From: UBA9300 sp964577305
GTDB taxonomy: Bacteria; Bacteroidota; Bacteroidia; Bacteroidales; VadinHA17
Length of the DNA stretch: 64,000 nucleotides
Assembly (NCBI GenBank): GCA_964577305.1
Contig: CAZNYS010000005.1
Coordinates: 1 to 64,000, forward strand
Direction: 5' to 3'
Shown here: in pieces, positions 43,342 to 52,784 of the stretch
Layout of the letters: the number at the start of each line of letters is the position of its first letter
Position numbering within the stretch: the first letter of the stretch is position 1
The notes under the pieces: generated by a model
What the model saw: only the letters and a program-made list of their open reading frames with translations
Database searches by the model: none
What the model was told of the DNA's origin: nothing
Made by a program: the position numbers and the translations under genes

Positions 43342-43642
43342 TCCAGACTTTTCAATCATAGCCGGTATCAACAAGCTTATACATGAACCGGCACGCATGG
43401 CAATTATCAGCCTGTTATCAGTAGTTGAAGAAGCCGATTTTATCTTTCTTATGAACAGTACCGGCCTTACACAGGGAAACCTTTCTTCACACCTTGCCAG
43501 ACTGGAAGAAGCAGGATATGTTGAAATCGAAAAGACATTCAAAGGCAAACGGCCTCATACTGTTGCCAGGATTACAGATTCAGGTCAAAGAGAACTGGAT
43601 CTTTACCTGAAAACCATAAAGGCATTCTTAAACTACTTCTGA
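43331..43642 (+). CDS. Small winged-helix transcriptional regulator (ArsR/MarR-like)
   Basis: A 103-residue DNA-binding protein made of one winged-helix domain. PARMAIISLLSVVEEADFIFL starts the fold. The recognition helix is around LTQGNLSSHLARLEEAGY (residues about 42-59), and the wing is FKGKRPHTVARIT. The sequence LSSHLARLEEAGYVEI is typical of the single-domain regulators annotated as MarR_2/HTH_34-like. No metal-binding cysteines are present. It overlaps the membrane-protein gene by 11 nt, and may regulate that pair from the strong promoter at 42639. Confidence 0.88.
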   Translation: MKTNPDFSIIAGINKLIHEPARMAIISLLSVVEEADFIFLMNSTGLTQGNLSSHLARLEEAGYVEIEKTFKGKRPHTVARITDSGQRELDLYLKTIKAFLNYF

Positions 43643-43666
43643 TATTGCATCGTAGGATTGAAAATT

Positions 43667-43714
43667 TAAGATTAACGATTTTAGAATTTCTTGAATCTTA
43701 AATCGTTAATCTTA
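43667..43714. terminator. Bidirectional terminator-like hairpin between convergent genes
   Basis: The arms 43667-43685 and 43696-43714 pair over about 19 bp (TAAGATTAACGATTT and its complement, with one or two mismatches) around a 10-nt loop. It lies between the convergent regulator and S9 peptidase genes. Confidence 0.65.
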
Positions 43715-43726
43715 TATCTTATATCA

Positions 43727-46051
43727 TCATCTTCCTGAAGTATTAACAGTGAATTCAAACTCTTCGGGCGGTTCTGCCCCCATCAGGTGTTTGACAAAAT
43801 AATCCCAGCGTCTGCGCATCATATACGGTTCATTACTGAAACCATGGCCCCTGTTTGGAAATAATATCAGGTCAAAGTCCTTATTAGCTGCAATTAACTC
43901 ATTTACAACCAGCAGCGTGTTATAGAATGGTACATTGGTATCCATTGTCCCGTGAGCAAGCAATAATTTCCCTTTAAGGTTGCCTGCCAGCAGCTGGTTT
44001 GCCTGGTTGTCATAATTGGTAGCTCCATCAGGATATTCTTCAAGTAATCCCTGCCATTTCTCACCCCAGTCATCTTCATAGTTCCTGTTATCATGGTTAC
44101 CAGCACAACTGACAGCCACCTTAAAGAAATCAGGATATCTCAGAATGGCATCGGTAGAAGCAAAACCTCCGCCTGAACTTCCATATATTCCAACTTTATC
44201 TATATCAATCCATTTATGTCTTTCGGCCAGTTGTTTCATCCCTGTTATCTGGTCGGGCAGGCCATTATCCCCCATATTGCCGTAATATGTTTCGTGGAAG
44301 GATTTAGACCTCATCGGTGTACCCATTGCATTTATAGCCACAACGATAAATCCCAGTTCTGCAATTGCCTGGTTGTCGCCTCTTGAAGCATAAAAATTCA
44401 TTGATCGAACGCTGCTTGACTGTGGTCCCGGGTAGATATAATTTATTATCGGGTACTTTTTTGACTCGTCGAAATCAGACGGTTTAAACATAAGTCCGTA
44501 CAGGTCTGTTTCGCCGTCTCGTGCTTTCACACTGAAAGGAACAGGTGGCACCCATCCCCCGGCAATTAATTCAGAGATATCTGCCTTTTCCAGGTCGAGA
44601 ACGGCATCGTTTTCAATATCCCTGAGAATTGTTACAGGTGGCTCCACAGGTGTTGAATAGCTGTCAACAAAATACGAACCATCAGGGCTGAGGGAAATAC
44701 TGTGAAATGCACTGTCTGGTGTATGAAGCATGAATTCTGATCCATCAGTTCTGACGCTGTAGAGGTACTGGAAGTATGGATTACCGGGTTCGCGACCGGC
44801 ACCGGTAAAGTATATGGTTTTCTTATCCTTATCTATATAAAGTACATCCAATACTCTCCACTCTCCTTCGGTTATCTGGTTTTTCAATTCACCTGATGCA
44901 AGATCATGCAAATAAAGATGCCCCCAGTCGCTTTTTTGTGAATACCAGATAAACTCATTTGTTTCAGGCAATATATGCCAGTTTATCATATTATGGCCCG
45001 ATTCAAAAAAAGTTTCTTCAGTCTCTTCGAAAATATCCCCCACTCCACCTGTATACGGATCAGCAACTCTCATGATTTCATTCTTATGATCCCTTGATGT
45101 TGAAACGAAAGCCAGTAACGACCCGTCGGGGCTCCATTCAACATCAGCGAATTCTCCACCTCCTGTTACTATGTGATCAGCTATTGTTGACCTGTGCTGG
45201 TCAGGTTCCATCTTCAATCTTACAACTTTCTGATTATCTAAATGAATAACCACCCTGTGTATCCTGAATATTACGCTGTCTTCCGGCAAAGGATATTTCC
45301 ATATTTCCGGTACCGGATGTCCGACATTTGTTGTTGCAAGGTACATTTCACCCACCCCTCTGCCATCATGCTGAAATGTGGCTATCATACGCGAATCGGG
45401 CGACCATAAAAGCACCGGAGTTTCCCTTCGGGCCCAGCCTGCATTATTGGTGGCATATCCGAAATCCTCAATCCCGTCATAAGTAAGCTGGGTTTCCCTC
45501 CCCGAGTTAAGGTCTCTTACCCAGAGGTTATAATCCCTGATAAAAGCTGCTTTTGACTTATCGGGTGATAATACAGCATTCCTGGTATCATAGTTATTAT
45601 CATCCTCTTTACTTAATACATTCTCATTTATGTTGTAACTAAATCCCTGCCCTTCAATACTGAAAGAAACAGATTCCAGGTCTTCAGAAAAAGTAACAGA
45701 TCTGAATGGAAGTTCATAAGCTTTGAAATCTTTCCCCAGTTCACCAGAAAGCTGGTCTGCCAGCTTCTCATGATCAAAAGCTGTTATGCGTTCCATAGCT
45801 TCGGCATTGACAAGTATAAATTCATTACCATCCGGTATATGGTTGAGGTACCAGAAATGATTGTCATCTATCCACTGTGGCCTGACATCAGCATTGTAGA
45901 CCAATTGCGAGGTATGGGCTGTAAGCATGTTCTCAGCCCTCCTGTAATCACTTTCCTTTATTGCTTTAACACTGTGGTCGTTAACACAGCTAACTGCCAG
46001 AAGAATTATTATTCCGGCGCTGATAAGAAAAGGTTTAAAAATTGTTTTCAT
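43727..46051 (-). CDS. S9-family dipeptidyl-peptidase IV-like lipoprotein
   Basis: A 774-residue peptidase that would remove X-Pro or similar dipeptides from peptide N-termini. It has a lipoprotein signal (LLAVSC, Cys22). A DPP-IV-type propeller spans about 45-500 (YNLWVRDLNSG, LLWSPDSRMIATF near 214, WSPDGSLLAFVSTSRDHKNE). The catalytic domain follows from about 510, with Ser626 in GIYGSSGGGF, Asp704 in HGTMDTNVP and His736 in NRGHGFS. The family motif G-W-S-Y-G-G is replaced by G-S-S-G-G-G, which is seen in some bacterial S9B members. It is divergent from the GH18 gene. It probably acts in the periplasm or on the surface. Confidence 0.92.
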   Translation of the reverse strand: MKTIFKPFLISAGIIILLAVSCVNDHSVKAIKESDYRRAENMLTAHTSQLVYNADVRPQWIDDNHFWYLNHIPDGNEFILVNAEAMERITAFDHEKLADQLSGELGKDFKAYELPFRSVTFSEDLESVSFSIEGQGFSYNINENVLSKEDDNNYDTRNAVLSPDKSKAAFIRDYNLWVRDLNSGRETQLTYDGIEDFGYATNNAGWARRETPVLLWSPDSRMIATFQHDGRGVGEMYLATTNVGHPVPEIWKYPLPEDSVIFRIHRVVIHLDNQKVVRLKMEPDQHRSTIADHIVTGGGEFADVEWSPDGSLLAFVSTSRDHKNEIMRVADPYTGGVGDIFEETEETFFESGHNMINWHILPETNEFIWYSQKSDWGHLYLHDLASGELKNQITEGEWRVLDVLYIDKDKKTIYFTGAGREPGNPYFQYLYSVRTDGSEFMLHTPDSAFHSISLSPDGSYFVDSYSTPVEPPVTILRDIENDAVLDLEKADISELIAGGWVPPVPFSVKARDGETDLYGLMFKPSDFDESKKYPIINYIYPGPQSSSVRSMNFYASRGDNQAIAELGFIVVAINAMGTPMRSKSFHETYYGNMGDNGLPDQITGMKQLAERHKWIDIDKVGIYGSSGGGFASTDAILRYPDFFKVAVSCAGNHDNRNYEDDWGEKWQGLLEEYPDGATNYDNQANQLLAGNLKGKLLLAHGTMDTNVPFYNTLLVVNELIAANKDFDLILFPNRGHGFSNEPYMMRRRWDYFVKHLMGAEPPEEFEFTVNTSGR

Positions 46052-46175
46052 AACATTTGCAAATTAAATTTCAGGATTTACTTTGAAAGTTAAGAATAAA
46101 ATGAATACTTCAATATGTTAAATAAAATAGGTCAAAAAATGTATCTTAGGCATGTTAAAATAAAAAGATAATATA

Positions 46176-47408
46176 ATGAACAGATTACTTATTCTTATTA
46201 TGTCAGGAATACTGGTCCTGTCATACTCATGCGGAACCAGGGATCAGTCAGGCAAGAAACTGGAGGTTGAAAATTACTTTTCAGTTGACAGTTCTGAGAT
46301 AGCTGTAATGGCATATTACATGGCCAGGAATAATTATGCACCGGAAGAAATACCGGTTGGAAATCTAACCCACATAATTTTTTCATTCACTGAAGTGATA
46401 GACAATAAGATGGCTTTTAAGCATCCTGAATCAGGGGAAAATCTCAGGCAACTGGTAATACAAAGACAAAGGAACCCTGGCCTGAAAGTAATGGTCGCGT
46501 GCGGCGGATGGGGCGGATCGGGTGGATTCTCAGATATGGCTGCTACCGTGGAAAGTCGTATAATATTTGTTGAAAGCGTAATTGATTTTATCAATGAATA
46601 TGATCTTGACGGATTGGATATAGATTGGGAATATCCGGGTTTACCGGGTATAGGTAATCCTTACCGGCCTGAAGACAAAGAGAATTTTACAGCTCTTATG
46701 AAAGAATTAAGGGAAGCAATGGACGCAACAGGGAAAAAGCTTACTCTTACATTTGCGGCAGCAGGATGGGATAAATATTTCGATAATATTGAAACTGTTG
46801 AAGTAATGAAATACGCTGATTATATAAATCTAATGACATATGACTTTGTTGGCGGAAATCAACCTTATACTGCCCACCATACAAACCTTGGCCTTATAAG
46901 CCTTGACGACCTGAAAGGGACTGCTTACATGCAACATATCAATAACAGCATAATAAATAAGGATGAACCGGACTGGCAGCCCAGATCGATAGAAGGAATA
47001 GTGAATTTCTGTCTTGGACTTGGTGTCGATAAAGAACAGGTAGTAATAGGAGCTGCTTTTTATGGCAAGTCATGGAAGGTGAAAACGACAGAAAACAACG
47101 GTCTTTACCAGGCTGCCGAAGGTACCCAGAAGGGATGGGCATCATATGCTGCCATACGGGATAGTATGGAGAATAAGAATGGTTATACAAGGTTCTGGGA
47201 CGAAAAAGCAAAAGCACCGTATATTTTCAATATGTCTGACAGCTTATTCATCACATATGATGATACCGTATCGGTAAGGCTTAAAGCCAGGTATGCAATT
47301 GACAATAATCTGGGCGGCATTATGTTCTGGGAGCAGTCGCAGGACACGAAAAAGGAACACAGTCTGCTGGATATAATCTTTGACGAGGCGGGAAATGGTG
47401 AGAAGTGA
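46176..47408 (+). CDS. GH18 chitinase-family lipoprotein
   Basis: A 410-residue enzyme expected to cleave beta-1,4-linked N-acetylglucosamine chains, or a related glycan as endo-beta-N-acetylglucosaminidases do. The signal ends at a lipobox (LSYSC, Cys19). The catalytic motif D145-G-L-D148-I-D150-W-E152 (DxxDxDxE) is complete, with Glu152 as the acid. SFTEV near 70, the VACGGWGGSGGFS strand near 107, and MTYDFVGG near 225 are all typical barrel strands, and a final MFWEQSQD matches the last strand. It stands alone between a divergent peptidase and the MITE-like element. Confidence 0.93.
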   Translation: MNRLLILIMSGILVLSYSCGTRDQSGKKLEVENYFSVDSSEIAVMAYYMARNNYAPEEIPVGNLTHIIFSFTEVIDNKMAFKHPESGENLRQLVIQRQRNPGLKVMVACGGWGGSGGFSDMAATVESRIIFVESVIDFINEYDLDGLDIDWEYPGLPGIGNPYRPEDKENFTALMKELREAMDATGKKLTLTFAAAGWDKYFDNIETVEVMKYADYINLMTYDFVGGNQPYTAHHTNLGLISLDDLKGTAYMQHINNSIINKDEPDWQPRSIEGIVNFCLGLGVDKEQVVIGAAFYGKSWKVKTTENNGLYQAAEGTQKGWASYAAIRDSMENKNGYTRFWDEKAKAPYIFNMSDSLFITYDDTVSVRLKARYAIDNNLGGIMFWEQSQDTKKEHSLLDIIFDEAGNGEK

Positions 47409-47417
47409 ACCACTCGA

Positions 47418-47597
47418 TGGGGCTGTCTCATAAGTCCTCTAACTACCCCCTCCTCGACCTTACGGTCGGGATACCCCTCCTTTCAAAAGGAGGGGAAATG
47501 GCTGATATACAATACTATAACTTTCTCCTCCTCTTTAGAGGAGGAGTACCCTGACCGACAGGTCAGGGGGAGGTGGTAGACTTATGAGACAGCCCCA
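47418..47597. mobile_element. MITE-like palindromic element (about 180 bp)
   Basis: The element has 19-bp perfect terminal inverted repeats: TGGGGCTGTCTCATAAGTC at 47418-47436 and its complement at 47579-47597. Inside are nested hairpins in both halves, for example CCTCCTTT-CA-AAAGGAGG, and CTCCTCCTC-TTTA-GAGGAGGAG at about 47525-47546. The halves are also roughly complementary to each other. There is no open reading frame and no clear target-site duplication. From memory, GGGGCTGTCTCA-type ends occur on Bacteroidota insertion sequences, which suggests a non-autonomous derivative. Confidence 0.65.
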
Positions 47598-47609
47598 ATC
47601 AAGATGAGA

Positions 47610-48002
47610 CTAGAACAACTCCTTGGGGAATAGCACATCCTCTCCTTTTATGGCACCGTGCAAACGGTAATATACTTCTCCGGTGTTTGATTCAAGAAAA
47701 AAGTTCCACTGGTTAATCCCCGGGGTTTCTGAATGCGTCCTCCTCAGATAAAGTCTTTCATTAATATTTAATTCCAGCTCACCATTCACATAAATACCTA
47801 TTTTACCATAATTGGATTCCATTGTGGTTTTCAGCCAGACGACATCAGGATCAAGCAATCCTTCACCTTCAACACGACGGTAATCAAGTAAATTACCCAC
47901 ATACTTGCGTGTAACCATAAGCTGTTCCTCCTGAAAGCCAGGCTCACTGACCGAGCAGGCATTAATTATCACTAAAATCATTATAAGTCCAGCGATCTTC
48001 AT
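47610..48002 (-). CDS. Small lipoprotein of unknown function
   Basis: A 130-residue protein that I do not recognise. It has a short lipoprotein signal (VIINAC, Cys16). The rest is beta-rich: VVWLKTTMESNYGKIGIYVNGELELNI near 54-80, then WNFFLESNTGEVYYRLHGAIKGEDVLF at the end. Its stop lies only 12 nt from the MITE-like element, which therefore sits in its 3' untranslated region. A divergent GH31 gene starts 302 nt upstream. The role is unknown. Confidence 0.65.
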   Translation of the reverse strand: MKIAGLIMILVIINACSVSEPGFQEEQLMVTRKYVGNLLDYRRVEGEGLLDPDVVWLKTTMESNYGKIGIYVNGELELNINERLYLRRTHSETPGINQWNFFLESNTGEVYYRLHGAIKGEDVLFPKELF

Positions 48003-48304
48003 ATTTTTAAAATCATAACAATTAATATCAAATTTAAGAACTTCTGGTAAATATTTAAAATTCTTATTTATTTGAATGAAACAAGAGGATTAAACCTGAA
48101 ATAATCCAGGAGTGCTCTGACCGAGATAATGCTTTTAGACACTCCATTAAATCCAGTGTAATTCTGCATTAATTTATGTGTAAATAAAATTCCAATTATC
48201 AATGTAAAATCATATATTTGTTTAATAAGTTCATATATGATTACTTTATGTAAACAATGTTGAATATATTATTTGTGAGTTACACAACATTAAATCCTAA
48301 AGCC
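48003..48304. promoter_or_regulatory. 302-bp divergent gap with a promoter-like box
   Basis: No gene is seen on either strand. TATATTTG at 48213-48220 matches TAnnTTTG on the plus strand and would give a leader of about 80 nt for the GH31 gene at 48305; a matching -33 box is not clear. No terminator or strong repeat is seen. Confidence 0.35.
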
Positions 48305-50626
48305 ATGAAATTCTTTTTAAGATCCTCCTTTCGAATTTACATCATTTTCCCTTTGCTACTAATGATGCTTGGCTCCTGTGGCCAGAAACTAATCATCCTG
48401 GATCAGTATGCAAGACTTGATATAAGGGAAGCCGGAGAGAATAGTGTCAGGATCACTCTTGTACCAACTGGTTTTGAGAGGGAATTTCCCTATACACCAG
48501 CTATTGCTGACCGCGAATATCCCGACGCTTCGATTAGTTTACACAGGCTGGGGAGAGCACTAAATAAAAAGGTGGGCAATCTATTAGTTGAGGTTGCCAA
48601 TAATCCGCTCAAGGTAAAAGTAACCGATGAAGATGGTAGTGTTATTCAGGAATTAACCTTTCTGGAGAATGGAAGTATATCTTTCATGCTTGATGAATAT
48701 CCGGTACTAGGCATGGGAGAAGGAGGGCCCAGGATGGGCGAAGACTGGAAAAATGAACCAATAGAATTTGACCGAAGAGGAAGATTGCATAAAATGGAAC
48801 CGCGCTGGCAGTCAAATGCATATGGATCACGTAATCCTGTTGCCATGCTTGTCGGCACAGGAGGGTGGGGAATATTTGTAGCCACGCCATGGGTTCAGGT
48901 TGATCTTAGTAATGAAAAGCAGGGACAGTTTATCCCGAGAAGTTCCTTGAACCCTGAGAACGAAAAGCAAACTCAGAAAAACCAGCAACAGAATACCGGG
49001 AAAGGAGTACCTCCTCCTGAATATGAAATTCCAGGAGTATACGATCTTTATATTTTTGATGCCAATAACCCTGCAAATCTAATGAAAGACCTGTCAGGAA
49101 TTGCTGGCCAGGCTGTTATGCCTCCCAAATGGTCCCTCGGCTATATGCAATCTCACAGGACTCTTGAAGATGAGGACCAGATGATAGAAATAGTGGAAAC
49201 CTTCAGGGAAAAACAAATACCTGTTGATGCTGTAATCTATCTCGGAACAGGATTCTGCCCAAGAGGATGGAATACTAAACAGCCTTCTTTCGACTTTAAT
49301 CCTGAAGTTTTTAAGCGGGATCCTTCTGAAGTAATTAATGATCTTCACGATCTGAATGTGAAAGTTTCCGTACACATTGTACCATGGGATCGCGATAAAC
49401 TTCCAACACTGCATGGATCAATACCACCAAAGCATGGTGAAGAGCTTGATGAGTCTCATATACTTAACTACTGGAAACAACATATTGAACTGGTGAACAG
49501 CGGCATTGATGCATGGTGGCCAGATGAGGGTGACTGGTTTAATCTTCATGAGCGTATGAATAGACATCAAATGTACTATCAGGGCCCAATATACACTACC
49601 CCAGATGTCCGTCCATGGAGTCTGCATCGCAATGGTCACCTGGGTATAGCGCGATGGGGTGGTTGGGTATGGTCAGGTGATACTCAATCATCATGGAAAA
49701 CTCTGGAAGGGCAGATCGCAGTGGGTATAAATCATTCCCTGAGTCTGTCACCCTACTGGGGTTCTGATATTGGAGGTTTTTATCCGGGAGAGAATTACAC
49801 AGGGGAGATGTACGCTCGCTGGTTTCAATTCGGTGCATTCTGCCCATCATTCCGTTCACATGGAAGGACATGGTGGACATCCCTCCCGTGGGGATTCGGC
49901 CTGAGTGAAATGGGGCCGCTGGAAAACAGGGGAAAAGAACCGAGTATTACTGAGCTTAACAATCCAACTATTGAACCTGTTTGCAGACAATATGATGAAC
50001 TTAGATATCAGCTGCTTACTTATAACTATACTCTTGCCTGGGAAGCTCGTCAGACAGGTATGCCTTTTATGAGGGCAATGTGGCTTCATTATCCGGATGA
50101 TAAAATTGCCATAGGAAACGGAAGGCAGTATCTTTGGGGAAGAGACATGCTTATAGCTCCTGTATTTGAACCAAATGCAACCCAATGGGAAGTATATCTT
50201 CCAGAAGGGAAATGGTACGATTGGTTTACAAACAGCATCCATGACGGTGGTCAGACAATTTCACGGAAGGTCGATCTTACGATCATGCCTATATATGTCA
50301 GGGCCGGAGCTATTATTCCATTTGATCCTATAAGACAATATGTTGATGAGGAAGTTCCAGATCCTGTTACAATAAGAATCTATACAGGCAATGATGGAAA
50401 CTACACTCTTTATGAAGATGACGGAATTAGTAATGAATATCTTGAAGGAGAATACAGTCTTACTAATTTCACATGGCAGGATAGTAACAGAAAGTTGATT
50501 ATTGAGCCAGAAGTGTCGACCAATCAATCGGAGTTTGGTGAAAAACTTTACAGGATTCTTATTTTGCCGGAAGGAATAACGAAAGATATAATATATAATG
50601 GAATACGTGAAGAATTTAATTTCTGA
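48305..50626 (+). CDS. GH31 glycoside hydrolase, lipoprotein (PUL 2)
   Basis: A 773-residue GH31 enzyme. The ATG at 48305 starts a lipoprotein signal (MMLGSC, Cys25), so it is probably anchored to a membrane, unlike the soluble-signal copy at 2859. The nucleophile by position is D407 in DAWWPDEGDW and the acid/base D459 in WVWSGDTQS; WGSDIGGF and a DUF5110-like C-terminal domain follow. It is very similar along its length to the PUL 1 enzyme (identical blocks such as YLGTGFCPRGWNT and VPWDRDKLPTLHG), so the two probably have the same substrate. GH127 follows after 57 nt on the same strand. Confidence 0.88.
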   Translation: MKFFLRSSFRIYIIFPLLLMMLGSCGQKLIILDQYARLDIREAGENSVRITLVPTGFEREFPYTPAIADREYPDASISLHRLGRALNKKVGNLLVEVANNPLKVKVTDEDGSVIQELTFLENGSISFMLDEYPVLGMGEGGPRMGEDWKNEPIEFDRRGRLHKMEPRWQSNAYGSRNPVAMLVGTGGWGIFVATPWVQVDLSNEKQGQFIPRSSLNPENEKQTQKNQQQNTGKGVPPPEYEIPGVYDLYIFDANNPANLMKDLSGIAGQAVMPPKWSLGYMQSHRTLEDEDQMIEIVETFREKQIPVDAVIYLGTGFCPRGWNTKQPSFDFNPEVFKRDPSEVINDLHDLNVKVSVHIVPWDRDKLPTLHGSIPPKHGEELDESHILNYWKQHIELVNSGIDAWWPDEGDWFNLHERMNRHQMYYQGPIYTTPDVRPWSLHRNGHLGIARWGGWVWSGDTQSSWKTLEGQIAVGINHSLSLSPYWGSDIGGFYPGENYTGEMYARWFQFGAFCPSFRSHGRTWWTSLPWGFGLSEMGPLENRGKEPSITELNNPTIEPVCRQYDELRYQLLTYNYTLAWEARQTGMPFMRAMWLHYPDDKIAIGNGRQYLWGRDMLIAPVFEPNATQWEVYLPEGKWYDWFTNSIHDGGQTISRKVDLTIMPIYVRAGAIIPFDPIRQYVDEEVPDPVTIRIYTGNDGNYTLYEDDGISNEYLEGEYSLTNFTWQDSNRKLIIEPEVSTNQSEFGEKLYRILILPEGITKDIIYNGIREEFNF

Positions 50627-50683
50627 TTTATTTAAAAATTTCTCTTTGGTATCCGTAATAACCCAAACTGTAAAATATTCAAT

Positions 50684-52627
50684 ATGAAAAGAAATTCGAT
50701 ATTTAGTATTGTTTATCTATTCCTTGGTATACTTATCGTAAGTGTTGGATGTAATAGTGCCAGAATGGATGATTATGATTACCCTATAAGGCCGGTCCCT
50801 TTTACTGATGTTGAAATAAAAGATGATTTCTGGGCACAAAGGATGAAAACCAATCATGAAGTTACTATTCCCCTTGCGCTAAATAAAATAATAAACGATG
50901 GAAGGCTGGGAGACGACGAACGGTTTGCTGATCGTTTTATGGATGTATTTAAAGTTGTTGAAGGAGTATGTTATTCCCTGCATACATTCCCTGATCCCAG
51001 GTTGGAAAACTATGTTGATTCAATCATCTGGCTTATTGGATTGGCTCAGGAAGATGATGGATATTTGTACTGTCATCCCCGTATCGGTCACAAAAGATGG
51101 GTACGAACCCATGTATCAACTCATGAGCTCTATAATATGGGACTTCTGCATGAAGCAGCAGTTGCCCATTATCAACTTACAGGAAAAAGAAACCTCTTGG
51201 ACATTGCTATTAAGAATGCTGACCTGATAATAGATGAATTGGGTCCAGGAAAATTTGAAACTTACCCGGGTCATCAGGGAATATGTATGGGTCTTACAAA
51301 ATTATACCGTGTGACAGGTGATAAAAGGTATCTGGAACAGGCCAGGTATTTTCTTGATACAAGGGGTGTCGACAGTGTCGGGAAACCTCCCATCCGGTAT
51401 AGCTCTGAAAAGACTACCTACAATCAGTCACATAAACCAGTTATTGATCAGACTGAGGCTGTTGGGCATGCGGTGAGGGCATTATATATGTATGCAGGAA
51501 TTGCTGATGTTGCAGCCCTGTCTGGTGATAGTGCCTATATGAATGCTATTGATCGGATATGGGAAGATTTCACCGGCAAAAAGTTATATATTACAGGTGG
51601 TGCAGGCTCCAAAGGTGGTAATGAGGGCTTCGGACCTCCATACGAACTCCCCAATTCAACCGCTTATTGTGAAACCTGTGCTGGAGTTGCCAATGTGTTC
51701 TGGAATCACAGACTTTTTCTTTTACATGGTGAAGCTAAGTATATAGATGTTATGGAACGTTCGCTATATAATAATGTATTATCAGGTATATCTCTGACGG
51801 GGGACAGTTTCTTTTACACAAACCGCCTGGAATCGAATGGCAGGGATGCCCGGAGAGAATGGTTCACATGGTCGTGCTGCCCGACAAATATAGTGCGGTT
51901 AATGCCTTGCCTGCCAGGTTATATATATGCTTACGATGAGGATGATATTTATGTTAATCTTTTTGTGAGCAGTGAGACTTCAATTAATCTTGGTGGTAAC
52001 GCAGTTGGTTTAAACCAGGTCAGTGGTTTCCCATGGAGTGGTAATGTAAAACTGGAACTCAGTCCTGAAAAGCCATGTGAATTCAGTTTACGTGTTAGGA
52101 TACCCGGATGGTCATTAGACCAACCTGTTCCAGGTGATCTATATACATTTGTTGATGAAGCCAGAGATATGCCAGTTCTGAAAGTGAACGGTGAACAATA
52201 TCCTGTTACTATGGATAAGGGTTATACAGTTGTAACCAGGAAATGGAGAGAGGGAGATATTGTTGAACTGGATTTACCAATGGAAATAAGAAAAATCAAA
52301 TCACACCCTAAGATAGAAGCAAATAAAAGCAGTCTGGCACTTCAGCGTGGGCCTCTTGTTTATTGTGCAGAGTGGCCGGATTATGATGATAAATGTGTTT
52401 TTGATATAATCATTGATGAAAAGACAACATTAAATGCTGAACACAGGCCAGATTTACTTGGAGGACTAACTGTAATTACGGGTGAGGCCAAGGGCAGTAA
52501 GCGTTTACTTAATGGTAGTCCGGTTATTTATGATAAAGATTTTACAGCGATTCCTTATTATGCATGGGCCCATCGTGGTGAAGGTCAAATGATAGTTTGG
52601 TTTGATGAAGGTCCCGCAGGAAATTAA
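50684..52627 (+). CDS. GH127-family beta-L-arabinofuranosidase-like lipoprotein
   Basis: A 647-residue enzyme of the former DUF1680 family. A lipoprotein signal (VSVGC, Cys23) is present. The known zinc site and catalytic residues can be matched to HypBA1: Glu314 in KGGNEGFG (acid/base), Glu330 and Cys332 in AYCETC, and Cys398-Cys399 in WSCCPTN, one of which is the nucleophile. The (alpha/alpha)6 barrel spans about 50-420 and beta domains follow. The family removes beta-L-arabinofuranose, but some members use other sugars. It follows GH31 (57-nt gap) and is convergent with the third GH31, so all may attack one arabinose-containing glycan. Confidence 0.9.
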   Translation: MKRNSIFSIVYLFLGILIVSVGCNSARMDDYDYPIRPVPFTDVEIKDDFWAQRMKTNHEVTIPLALNKIINDGRLGDDERFADRFMDVFKVVEGVCYSLHTFPDPRLENYVDSIIWLIGLAQEDDGYLYCHPRIGHKRWVRTHVSTHELYNMGLLHEAAVAHYQLTGKRNLLDIAIKNADLIIDELGPGKFETYPGHQGICMGLTKLYRVTGDKRYLEQARYFLDTRGVDSVGKPPIRYSSEKTTYNQSHKPVIDQTEAVGHAVRALYMYAGIADVAALSGDSAYMNAIDRIWEDFTGKKLYITGGAGSKGGNEGFGPPYELPNSTAYCETCAGVANVFWNHRLFLLHGEAKYIDVMERSLYNNVLSGISLTGDSFFYTNRLESNGRDARREWFTWSCCPTNIVRLMPCLPGYIYAYDEDDIYVNLFVSSETSINLGGNAVGLNQVSGFPWSGNVKLELSPEKPCEFSLRVRIPGWSLDQPVPGDLYTFVDEARDMPVLKVNGEQYPVTMDKGYTVVTRKWREGDIVELDLPMEIRKIKSHPKIEANKSSLALQRGPLVYCAEWPDYDDKCVFDIIIDEKTTLNAEHRPDLLGGLTVITGEAKGSKRLLNGSPVIYDKDFTAIPYYAWAHRGEGQMIVWFDEGPAGN

Positions 52628-52695
52628 AGGATTCTGTTCCATTTAATAAATCCTATACATTTCAGGTTAGAATGTTTGTATTAAAAAGAAAGCAA

Positions 52696-52726
52696 AAGAA
52701 AGGGCTCTGCAATAGAGCCCTTTCTT
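52696..52726. terminator. Strong bidirectional terminator hairpin
   Basis: A perfect 13-bp stem (AAGAAAGGGCTCT at 52696-52708, complement at 52714-52726) with a 5-nt loop sits between the convergent GH127 and GH31 genes. The A/T-rich outer arms supply T tracts for both directions. Confidence 0.8.
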
Positions 52727-52784
52727 ACCCAATCTAAACCCCATGATCAACCCGAATCATGAACCTAAATTCATATATCCAATA

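Noticed and set aside
47418..47597. Element as a simple rho-independent terminator
   Set aside because: It is 180 bp with 19-bp perfect terminal repeats and several nested stems, far larger than a terminator, although it may now act as one.
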